DNA of 28,799 nucleotides from Opitutia bacterium. GTDB taxonomy: Bacteria; Verrucomicrobiota; Verrucomicrobiae; Opitutales; UBA953. How positions within the stretch are numbered: position 1 is the stretch's first letter; each line of letters starts with the position of its first letter. Below the pieces are notes generated by a model. That model worked only from the letters and a program-made list of their open reading frames with translations. It did no database searches and was not told where the DNA came from. The stretch spans positions 1 to 28,799 of the forward strand of contig CANHZL010000011.1 in the NCBI GenBank assembly GCA_947465345.1, given 5' to 3'. Shown here one piece after another: positions 11,812 through 18,369 of this stretch. A program made the translations under genes and the position numbers.

Positions 11812-12702
11812 TCAGGCTGACCCAAAAAAGGCGGCGATCGGACTGACCGCAGCTTCGCCGGCGTCCTCGAGGACATAGTGGCCGGCGTCGGCGAACAGAA
11901 GCTGCTCGGCGGACGGGAAACGGGCGATGAAACCTTCGAGAAAGGACCGGTCGAAGCAGAAGTCGCGCATTCCCCAGCAAAGGAGCATGGGCTTGGCCTT
12001 TAAGCCCTCCAAAGAGGCCTCCACGGTAGCCAAGACGGGCCGGGTGGGGTGTTCGACCTCCATCGGGATGTCGGCCACGAAGTCGGCTACCGCCCGGCGA
12101 ACCGAGGGATACCCATAGGGGGCAAGGAAACCGGCCTTGGCGGCGGGGCTAAGGGGCTTCTCGACAGACATCCAGGTCGCCGGCCAAGCAAAGCCGTTCA
12201 GGCCTTGAACAATTAACCGGCCAAGCAAGGGAGCCCGGCAAAGGGCGATGCGGGCCGGGATGCGGTCGGACAGGAACGCGCCCGTGTTCGTAACGAGGAT
12301 CCTCCCTACCCTTTCCGGCCGGCGGCCCGCGACGCCAAAACCGATGGCACCACCCCAATCGTGAACGCCTAGGTCGAACTCCTTGAGGCCGAGATGAGCG
12401 ATGAGCGCTTCGACGTCGGCGATACGGTCCGCCAGTCGTAAGAATCGATTCGGGCGCGCGGATAGGCCCATACCGACATGATCGGGAGCGATAACGCGGC
12501 GGCCTTGTGCGGCGAGTTTCAGAATCAAGTCACGCCAGAGGAACGACCACGATGGGTTTCCATGCAGTAAGAGTACTGGACGTCCGTCGCGCGGACCATG
12601 ATCGACGTAACTCATCCGGCCTGAAAGCGCGGCGAAATCCTTTGGCACAAAGGGGTACAGCGCCTGCACGGCGGGCGAAAGAGAGTTGGCAATCATTGGC
12701 AT
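11812..12702 (-). CDS. oleB: Alpha/beta hydrolase, OleB-like (beta-lactone decarboxylase, haloalkane-dehalogenase fold)
   Basis: Belongs to the haloalkane-dehalogenase-like alpha/beta hydrolases, which include OleB, the enzyme that converts cis-beta-lactones to olefins with loss of CO2. The oxyanion motif HGNPSWSFLWR (47-57), the nucleophile Asp115 in VHDWGG, a candidate acid Asp247 in CWGMRD and the catalytic His275 in DAGHYVLED are visible. Length (296 residues) fits. On sequence alone a haloalkane dehalogenase or other hydrolase is possible; the OleB call leans on the overlap with oleA. An alternative ATG at 12696 would give a 4-base ATGA overlap with the oleA stop. Neither start has a Shine-Dalgarno. 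No strong terminator follows, so read-through towards gyrB is possible. Confidence 0.75.
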   Translation of the reverse strand: MPMIANSLSPAVQALYPFVPKDFAALSGRMSYVDHGPRDGRPVLLLHGNPSWSFLWRDLILKLAAQGRRVIAPDHVGMGLSARPNRFLRLADRIADVEALIAHLGLKEFDLGVHDWGGAIGFGVAGRRPERVGRILVTNTGAFLSDRIPARIALCRAPLLGRLIVQGLNGFAWPATWMSVEKPLSPAAKAGFLAPYGYPSVRRAVADFVADIPMEVEHPTRPVLATVEASLEGLKAKPMLLCWGMRDFCFDRSFLEGFIARFPSAEQLLFADAGHYVLEDAGEAAVSPIAAFFGSA

Positions 12703-13730
12703 TCGACGGCGAGCATCATGCTAGCGAGACCACTGCCGATACCCAGCAGCGCGACCCTATCGCCAGCCTTGATGCGGCCTTCAGCGAGTCCGAGCGCCAA
12801 CGTGGCGGGCACGGAGACCGAACCCACGTTACCCAGACGGTCGAAGCTCTGGTAATCCTTGGCGGGGTCGAGGCCGAGCTTCTCGAAGAGCAAAGAGGAA
12901 TGGCGGCGACCCACCTGATGGGTCACCACACGATGCGGCGTGGATTCGTCCCAGCCCGTCGTCCCTTTGAAGCGACCCCAGCAGCGCTGGGCCAGCGCGA
13001 CGCCCGCGGCAAGTAAGGCTTCGGAGTCCGTACGCATATCGAGTTCGGCGAACGAAGTATCGCCTTCGCAAAGGCCATTGGCGGAAGAATCGGTTTCGGC
13101 AGCACCACCCAGAAGGCGGATCGAACCAGGCCCGGCGAGGTCGTCGCGGCAGACCACGGCGGCCGCGCCACCCGCACCGATGGTCAGGTTGGCGAAGTAT
13201 GGCTTAATCGTCTCACGCGTCAGCGTGAGGTCTTCGTTGAGCATACGAATTGTGCGCTCGACGAGCGGGCGGCCATCTTCGCCGGAACAGACCAACGCTC
13301 GGCGAATCTGGCCAGACTCCACCATGCCCGCGGCGAGCACGATGGCATTGAGAAAACCTAGGCAGGCGTTGGAGACATCGAGGATCTGCGCCTGCGGGCC
13401 AAGGCCAAGCAGACCGTGCACATAGGCGGCGGTCGAAGGCTCGAGACGATCGCGGCAAACCGAAGAATGGATGAGCAGGTCGATATCAGCCGGACCTACG
13501 CCCGCGGCCTGCATCGCACGACGGCCCGCCAGCGCGGAAGCGGCGGAAGGACGGATCGCCTGCGGCCAGAAGCGACGCTCCTTAATGCCTGTCATGAGCT
13601 CCAGCCGTCCTTCAGGCAGCTTCAGACGGCCATAGAGGGGCGCCAGACGGCGTTCGACCTCATCGGAGGTCCAGACCTCGGGAGGCAGTTCAGCCACAAG
13701 GCCGGATAGGACGGTGCGCTTGAAGATCAC
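12693..13730 (-). CDS. oleA: Thiolase-fold acyl-CoA condensing enzyme, OleA-like
   Basis: Thiolase-superfamily enzyme related to FabH (3-oxoacyl-ACP synthase III). The sequence is closest to what I recall of Xanthomonas OleA, which joins two fatty acyl-CoAs head to head into a beta-keto acid. The triad is Cys123 in NACLGF, His271 in THQVGRRH and Asn301 in GNVGS. Glu97 in RDRLEPSTA matches the OleA catalytic glutamate in its LEPSTA context, which FabH lacks. The C-terminus KAGDRVALLGIGSGL also matches. The 345 residues fit. The start is GTG at 13730, overlapping the fabI stop by 4 bases (GTGA), and its end overlaps oleB, so translation is probably coupled. Automated annotation may call it FabH. 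Confidence 0.82.
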   Translation of the reverse strand: MIFKRTVLSGLVAELPPEVWTSDEVERRLAPLYGRLKLPEGRLELMTGIKERRFWPQAIRPSAASALAGRRAMQAAGVGPADIDLLIHSSVCRDRLEPSTAAYVHGLLGLGPQAQILDVSNACLGFLNAIVLAAGMVESGQIRRALVCSGEDGRPLVERTIRMLNEDLTLTRETIKPYFANLTIGAGGAAAVVCRDDLAGPGSIRLLGGAAETDSSANGLCEGDTSFAELDMRTDSEALLAAGVALAQRCWGRFKGTTGWDESTPHRVVTHQVGRRHSSLLFEKLGLDPAKDYQSFDRLGNVGSVSVPATLALGLAEGRIKAGDRVALLGIGSGLASMMLAVECQ

Positions 13731-14533
13731 GATCCAGGAATGCGGGAAGATGCGGCCACGAGTTCTTCGTCGAAGAAATTCCAGCCCATGCCGGCGTCGA
13801 CCACGATACCTTGGCCATTGATGCCGCTCGAACGAGGCGAGAGCAGCCAGACCGCCGTGTCGGCGACCTCCTGCGTCTTCAAGGCCTCCTTACGGAAGGT
13901 CATCTTCTCGGCGTGCAGATAGTTATGGAGATAACCCGGGATGCCGGCGCTCGCGCTCGTCTTGAGCGGGCCGGCGTTGACGGAATTGAAACGTACGCGC
14001 GAATCGGCCGAGAATGATTTCGCGAGGAAGCGGCTGGCGGATTCGAGCGCGGCCTTGATCGGCGACATGTAACCGTAGTTCGAGGCTGTGACCTGCGAAG
14101 AGATACCGATGGAGACAATCGAGGCGTCGGGCTTCAGGTGCGGCTTCAGTGCGCGGGAGAGTTCGACGAGCGAGAACGCGGAGATTGCGGTAGCCTGCAG
14201 GAAGTCAGCGCGCACGGTCTCATGGAACGGCTGCATACCCTTCGAGAAATTGGCGAAGGCCACGCTGTGCAGGACGCCATCGAGCGGGCCATGCTCGCGA
14301 CCGACATCGGCGGCGAGTTTCTGCGTCTGGGCTTCGTGCTCGAGGTCGCACAGGTACACCGGCTTGCCGTCCAGCAGGCCCTTCAGCGAGTCGAGGCGGG
14401 CCTGGGAGCGCACGGAGTAGACCACCTTGGCGCCTTCGGCCTCAAGGGTCTTGGCGACGTGCCAGGCGACGGACTTCTTGTTCGCGACGCCGAGGACGAG
14501 GTAGGTCTTACCAGTAAGGCCGAGGAAGGACAT
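13727..14533 (-). CDS. fabI: Enoyl-[acyl-carrier-protein] reductase (NADH), FabI type
   Basis: Short-chain dehydrogenase-fold enzyme that reduces trans-2-enoyl-ACP in the last step of each fatty-acid elongation cycle; it is the family targeted by triclosan. The N-terminal nucleotide motif GKTYLVLGVANKKSVAWHVA (residues 8-27) has the FabI pattern of a glycine motif interrupted by an NxxS turn. The catalytic pair is Tyr153 and Lys160 in YGYMSPIK, with the Y-x6-K spacing and the Met typical of FabI, unlike the Y-x3-K of ordinary SDRs. The later block RFNSVNAGPLKTSAS (about 179-193) is also typical. Length is 268 residues. It starts 4 bases after the fabZ stop and overlaps oleA by 4 bases. Confidence 0.93.
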   Translation of the reverse strand: MSFLGLTGKTYLVLGVANKKSVAWHVAKTLEAEGAKVVYSVRSQARLDSLKGLLDGKPVYLCDLEHEAQTQKLAADVGREHGPLDGVLHSVAFANFSKGMQPFHETVRADFLQATAISAFSLVELSRALKPHLKPDASIVSIGISSQVTASNYGYMSPIKAALESASRFLAKSFSADSRVRFNSVNAGPLKTSASAGIPGYLHNYLHAEKMTFRKEALKTQEVADTAVWLLSPRSSGINGQGIVVDAGMGWNFFDEELVAASSRIPGS

Positions 14534-14537
14534 AAGG

Positions 14538-14978
14538 TCAGGCAGGTTGGTCGACGAGGGCGAGGGCGAAGCGAATCGTCAGTACGGCCTTGCCGTCACG
14601 ACGCACCGTTCCCGTCATGAAATGAAATTGCTGAAGCGTCTCGACGAGCTTCACCTCGATGGAGACCGTATCGCCCGGCTTCACCATCCCCTTGAACTTG
14701 GCTTCCTCGATGCGGCAGAGTACCGGCGTCTTACCAGCAGGGGCGCCGCCATCGGATTGGAGCTTCTTGGTAAGGAAAATCGCCCCCGCCTGGAAGACCG
14801 ACTCGCAGAGCAGGACGCCTGGGGTAATCGGGTTGCCCGGGTAGTGACCAGCGTAGAAAGGCTCGTCGGCGCGGAAGGTTCGACTGCAGGTGGCACCATC
14901 GGCCCGGACCTCGTCGATTCGGTCGAGAAACAGGAACGGCGGGCGATGAGGGATGGTGTCGAGGACAGCCTGCAACAT
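14538..14978 (-). CDS. fabZ: 3-hydroxyacyl-ACP dehydratase (FabZ/FabA hot-dog family)
   Basis: Hot-dog-fold dehydratase that removes water from 3-hydroxyacyl-ACP in fatty-acid elongation. The 146 residues contain the opening DTIPHRPPFLFLDR (7-20), His45 in GHYPGNP and Glu59 in LLCESVFQAGA, the FabZ catalytic pair. It is first in the cluster fabZ-fabI-oleA-oleB. Upstream in-frame codons extend to 15074, but the ATG at 14978 matches the family start and has GGAG about 16 bases upstream. In many Gram-negatives fabZ sits between lpxD and lpxA; here it is 2 kb away from lpxD in a separate unit. A specialised dehydratase serving the Ole branch cannot be excluded. Confidence 0.88.
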   Translation of the reverse strand: MLQAVLDTIPHRPPFLFLDRIDEVRADGATCSRTFRADEPFYAGHYPGNPITPGVLLCESVFQAGAIFLTKKLQSDGGAPAGKTPVLCRIEEAKFKGMVKPGDTVSIEVKLVETLQQFHFMTGTVRRDGKAVLTIRFALALVDQPA

Positions 14979-15072
14979 GATCACATTTTTGTCTCCGGAG
15001 AGACCGACAAGCGACACGAAAACACCGTCGGTCGCATTTGCCTTTTGCCGGCGGGCTCCCAACCTACGGGAC

Positions 15073-15585
15073 ATGAAGACACTCTACGCCACCCTCCTCA
15101 TGTCCCTCCTCCCACTCTTTGGTGACGCGGCTGAAAAGCTCGCCGTCGGCGCCTCCATCCCGGACGTCACTTGTAATGACCAGGACGGCAAGCCCGTCTC
15201 CCTCGCCAAGGAAGGCGCCAAGGGCTATCTACTCGTCTACTTCTACCCGAAGGCCAAAACCGGCGGTTGCACTAAGCAGGGTTGCTCACTGCGCGACGGC
15301 TGGGACGACCTGCAGAAAGCTGGCGTCGGCGTTCTCGGCGTGAGCACCGACGACGAGAAGCTCCAGAAGGAATTCAAGGAAGAGCAGAAGTTCCCGTTCC
15401 GCCTGCTCGCCGACAAGGAGAAGAAAGCCGTCACCGAAGCTTTCGGCGTGAAGAACCTCATCGGCATGGCCAGCCGCAGCGCCTTCCTCTTTAAGGACGG
15501 CAAGTGCGTCTATGCCGACCACAAGGGCCACACCGGCGACCAGGCTAAGGTCATCCTCGACTTCCTCGCGGCCGAGAAGAAGTAA
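15073..15585 (+). CDS. Secreted peroxiredoxin, BCP/PrxQ type
   Basis: Thiol peroxidase that reduces hydroperoxides. The thioredoxin-fold domain carries the peroxidatic Cys66 in PKAKTGGCTKQGC and a candidate resolving Cys71 five residues later, the arrangement of atypical two-cysteine PrxQ/BCP enzymes. Met1-Ala20 is a signal peptide (MKTLYATLLMSLLPLFGDAA), so it should act in the periplasm, whereas classic BCP is cytoplasmic. Length is 170 residues. The frame is open further upstream, but the ATG at 15073 places the signal sequence at the N-terminus. It is divergent from fabZ across 94 bases and has its own terminator. Confidence 0.9.
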   Translation: MKTLYATLLMSLLPLFGDAAEKLAVGASIPDVTCNDQDGKPVSLAKEGAKGYLLVYFYPKAKTGGCTKQGCSLRDGWDDLQKAGVGVLGVSTDDEKLQKEFKEEQKFPFRLLADKEKKAVTEAFGVKNLIGMASRSAFLFKDGKCVYADHKGHTGDQAKVILDFLAAEKK

Positions 15586-15604
15586 CCCGGAATAATCTTC
15601 CAAC

Positions 15605-15635
15605 AAAAAGGCCGCATCGATGATGCGGCCTTTTT
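15605..15635. terminator. Bidirectional rho-independent terminator between peroxiredoxin and prs
   Basis: AAAAAGGCCGCATC and GATGCGGCCTTTTT pair around a GAT loop (stem core GGCCGCATC, 15610-15618, with GATGCGGCC, 15622-15630). T-runs follow on both strands, so it can end the peroxiredoxin transcript and the convergent dnaB-bamA-skp-lpxD-prs transcript. Confidence 0.92.
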
Positions 15636-15653
15636 CGTGTCTTGATACGGACC

Positions 15654-16607
15654 TCAGTGGCCCTTGATTGGGAAGAGGTCGGTCACGCTGTTGTTGCCGT
15701 GGATGCGACGAATCGCATCGGACAGCAGGGGCGCGATCGAAAGCACCGTGATCGGCAGGTCCTTTGGCCAGTCAGCCGGGACGGAGTTCGTCGTGATGAC
15801 CTCGTCGATGAGACCCTTGCGGAGACGCTCGAAGGCAATCTCCTGAATCATGCAATGGGAGACCACGGCGCGCACCGAGCGGGCGCCGTTCTTCTTAAGC
15901 AGTTCGGCGGCGGCCACGAGCGTGCCCGCGGTCTCCGTCATGTCGTCAACCAGGATGATGTCGCGGCCTTCGACTTCGCCGACGAGGCTCGTGGCCTGAA
16001 CGGTGGTCGCGCTCGTGCGGCGCTTGGCCACGAAACCGTAGGGCAGATTGAGCATGTCGGCCACGGCCGAGGCATACTTCAGGCCGCCCACGTCAGGCGA
16101 GAAGACCGTGGCATCCTTGAGCCAAGGCTTGTTCTTGATGTGCGCGTAGAAGACCGGCGAAGCGTAGAGATGGTCGACCGGGATATCGAAGAAGCCCTGG
16201 ATCTGCTGGGCGTGCAGGTCGACCGTTAGCACACGATTGGCGCCGGCGGCCGTGAGCAGGTTGGCGACGAGCTTGGCCGTGATCGGCACGCGAGGCTTGT
16301 CCTTACGGTCCTGACGGGCGTAACCGAAGAACGGGATGACGGCCGTGATGCGGGCAGCGGAAGCGCGACGGAGGGCGTCGATCATGATCAGCAGCTCCAT
16401 GATGCGATCGTTGGCCGGCGCGCAGGTGGGCTGGATGACGTAGACGTCGCAGCCGCGAATGTTCTCGTTGATCTGAACGAACGTCTCGCCGTCGGGGAAA
16501 CGATTGACGGTGGCGGTGCCGAGCGGGACGCCGAGATGTTCGCAGATTTCCTTGGCCAAAGCTGGATTGGCGTTGCCGGTGAAAATCTTCATCTCAGGTA
16601 GGCTCAT
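15654..16607 (-). CDS. prs: Ribose-phosphate pyrophosphokinase (PRPP synthetase)
   Basis: Makes phosphoribosyl pyrophosphate from ribose-5-phosphate and ATP, feeding purine, pyrimidine, histidine, tryptophan and NAD synthesis. The 317 residues match class I enzymes. Visible motifs are NRFPDGETFVQINENIRG near the N-terminus, FFGYARQDRKDKPR for ATP binding, TVDLHAQQIQGFF, and the PRPP loop DIILVDDMTETAGTL. A second in-frame ATG five codons in (MKIFTGNANPAL) is a possible start. It begins 5 bases after the lpxD stop and is last in its run, ending at the terminator at 15605-15635. A place next to lpxD is unusual; in many bacteria prs neighbours ctc/rplY and pth, which here lie about 8 kb away on the same strand. 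Confidence 0.97.
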   Translation of the reverse strand: MSLPEMKIFTGNANPALAKEICEHLGVPLGTATVNRFPDGETFVQINENIRGCDVYVIQPTCAPANDRIMELLIMIDALRRASAARITAVIPFFGYARQDRKDKPRVPITAKLVANLLTAAGANRVLTVDLHAQQIQGFFDIPVDHLYASPVFYAHIKNKPWLKDATVFSPDVGGLKYASAVADMLNLPYGFVAKRRTSATTVQATSLVGEVEGRDIILVDDMTETAGTLVAAAELLKKNGARSVRAVVSHCMIQEIAFERLRKGLIDEVITTNSVPADWPKDLPITVLSIAPLLSDAIRRIHGNNSVTDLFPIKGH

Positions 16608-16612
16608 GTCGT

Positions 16613-17656
16613 TTAGCTTTTAGCAGAGTCCAAGGAGGCGGCCAGCGAATCAACCTTTTTGAACAACTCAGGGAGACGGCGGGAAAGGACGACCAAGCGT
16701 CGCTCCAGCCCGAAGGGCACGGCGGGCGTGCCATTCATGAAGCCGTCGGCGGGCACGTCTTCGAAAAGACCCGTCTGGGCACCCAGCTTGACGCGATCGC
16801 CAAGGGTGAGGTGTCCGGCCACGCCGGACTGTCCGCCGAGGACGCAATGATCGCCAAGGGTCGTACTACCGGCGATACCGACCTGCGCGGTGATAAGACA
16901 CTGGCGGCCGATACGCACATTATGGGCAATCTGGACGAGATTGTCGATTTTGGTGCCCCGCCCTACCACCGTCTTGCTGAAGCGGGCTCGGTCCAGGGTG
17001 GAGTTAGCGCCGACCTCGACATCGTCCTCCAAGACCACATTGCCGACCTGCGGGATGCGCTGGATCTCTCCGTTCAGCGGCTCGTAGCCGAAGCCGTCGG
17101 AGCCGATGACGGCGCCCGACTGGATGCGGCAACGGGCGCCCAGGATACAATAGTCTCCGATGGTGACGCCCGGCTTGAGCCAGCAATCAGACCCGACGCT
17201 CGCATGAGCGCCGACATGGCAACGGGCTTCGAGTACCACCCCAGAGGAAATCGTGGCACCTTCGCCCACCACGCAAAGGGGGCCGACATGCGCCGAAGGG
17301 TCGACCTTGGCCGAGGCGGCGACGACTGCGGAAGCGTGGATGCCTGCCGATGGCCTCGGCCACAGGCGAGCCTCGAGCACCGAGCAAAGCAGCGCCAAGG
17401 CGTAGGAAGGATTATCAACGCGCAGGAAAGCCTGGCCGGCAGAAGGCTTCCCCGCGAAAGCAAGCGGCACGAGGATTGCTCCCGCTTTAGAAGCGGCGAC
17501 GGCTTCAGCGTATTTCGCGTTACCGAGGAAAGAAAGATCCGCGGCAGTGGCTTCAGCCAAGGCGGCGATACCTACGATTGGTCCGGGGCAGACACCCTCG
17601 ACGGATTTGGCTCCAGTCAGGGAGGCAAGTTCGGCGATGGTGAAAGCGAGCGTCAT
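16613..17656 (-). CDS. lpxD: UDP-3-O-acylglucosamine N-acyltransferase
   Basis: Third step of lipid A synthesis: transfers a 3-hydroxyacyl chain from ACP to the 2-amino group of UDP-3-O-acyl-glucosamine. The 347 residues comprise an N-terminal uridine-binding domain (about 1-100) and a left-handed beta-helix of hexapeptide repeats (about 105-320). The catalytic His245 lies in [12 protein letters not shown], and the block GSDGFGYEP (185-193) is characteristic of LpxD. A short C-terminal helix follows. The start ATG has AGGA shortly upstream. It follows the Skp-like gene by 45 bases with a strong hairpin in between, and precedes prs by 5 bases. It implies the organism makes lipid A. Confidence 0.96.
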   Translation of the reverse strand: MTLAFTIAELASLTGAKSVEGVCPGPIVGIAALAEATAADLSFLGNAKYAEAVAASKAGAILVPLAFAGKPSAGQAFLRVDNPSYALALLCSVLEARLWPRPSAGIHASAVVAASAKVDPSAHVGPLCVVGEGATISSGVVLEARCHVGAHASVGSDCWLKPGVTIGDYCILGARCRIQSGAVIGSDGFGYEPLNGEIQRIPQVGNVVLEDDVEVGANSTLDRARFSKTVVGRGTKIDNLVQIAHNVRIGRQCLITAQVGIAGSTTLGDHCVLGGQSGVAGHLTLGDRVKLGAQTGLFEDVPADGFMNGTPAVPFGLERRLVVLSRRLPELFKKVDSLAASLDSAKS

Positions 17657-17669
17657 GGTCCTAAATGAA

Positions 17670-17692
17670 GCGCCCCTGACTGGCAGGGGCGC
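17670..17692 (-). promoter_or_regulatory. Intercistronic hairpin between skp and lpxD
   Basis: GCGCCCCTG (17670-17678) and CAGGGGCGC (17684-17692) form a perfect 9-bp GC stem with a 5-base loop, within the 45-base gap before lpxD. In the direction of transcription it is followed by TTCATTTAGG rather than a clean T-run, so it is a poor terminator. It could be a partial attenuator or an mRNA processing/stability element that lowers lpxD-prs expression relative to bamA-skp. Confidence 0.5.
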
Positions 17693-17701
17693 GGCAGAGT
17701 C

Positions 17702-18325
17702 TTACTTGGCGGCCGGCTTATCGCCAGCGGCAGGCGCAACGGGCTTCGTGCCGGCAGCAGGAGCCGTGGTGACCGCCGGGGTGACTGGCGTGGTAGCCTT
17801 ATAGGCGGCATTCAGCTCCTTGAGCACGTCTTCGGTGACATCAAGAGAGGCATCAGAGAACAAGACCGGGGCCTTGCCGATGATAAGGTTGAGACCTTTG
17901 GCCTTGGCGACCTTCTCCGACTGGGCACGGGCATCGGCGATGATCTGCTTATTCAGTTCGCCGACGCGCTGCTGGATGGTGTTGCGGGCTTCGTTGACGA
18001 AATTCTGCAGTTCGGCACGGCGCTGCTGGAAGGTAGCGTTCTTCTGCTGGAACTCGGCGCCGACGGCCTTTTTACCGTTTTCGCTGAGCATCGGGTCCTG
18101 GGCGCGCTTGTCGATACCCTGGAGCTCGGCCTGCAACTGCTCGACGGCCTTGATGCGTTCATTGACGGAAGCCTGGGCGGATTCCTCAGACTTACGAATC
18201 TCCGCCTGGAGATCCGTGGCCTTGGCGTATTTCTTGAAGATCTCTTGCTCGTCGACGATGCCGATACTGGGCGTGGCGGCGAAGACGGAGGCGGAGGCGA
18301 GGAGGAGGGCGAAGAAGGACTTCAT
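17702..18325 (-). CDS. OmpH/Skp-family periplasmic chaperone
   Basis: Skp-like chaperone that holds unfolded outer-membrane proteins on their way to the BAM complex. Residues 1-17 form a signal peptide (MKSFFALLLASASVFAA), followed by IGIVDEQEIFKKYAKA, the typical OmpH opening. A long charged alpha-helical coiled-coil region follows (about 35-150), and an Ala/Pro-rich tail ends in KPAAK. Length is 207 residues. The frame is open to 18373, but the ATG at 18325 places the signal sequence first. It follows bamA by 44 bases and precedes lpxD, the conserved bamA-skp-lpxD order of Gram-negatives, which supports the assignment. Confidence 0.92.
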   Translation of the reverse strand: MKSFFALLLASASVFAATPSIGIVDEQEIFKKYAKATDLQAEIRKSEESAQASVNERIKAVEQLQAELQGIDKRAQDPMLSENGKKAVGAEFQQKNATFQQRRAELQNFVNEARNTIQQRVGELNKQIIADARAQSEKVAKAKGLNLIIGKAPVLFSDASLDVTEDVLKELNAAYKATTPVTPAVTTAPAAGTKPVAPAAGDKPAAK

Positions 18326-18369
18326 GGGCGTATTCTGGTTTAAGAAGCGGTTAGACGGGCGAATGGCAA

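Noticed and set aside
13727..14533. The SDR in the ole cluster as OleD
   Set aside because: The Y-x6-K spacing, the YGYMSPIK block and the N-terminal motif are those of FabI. OleD belongs to the extended SDRs with YxxxK and is longer.
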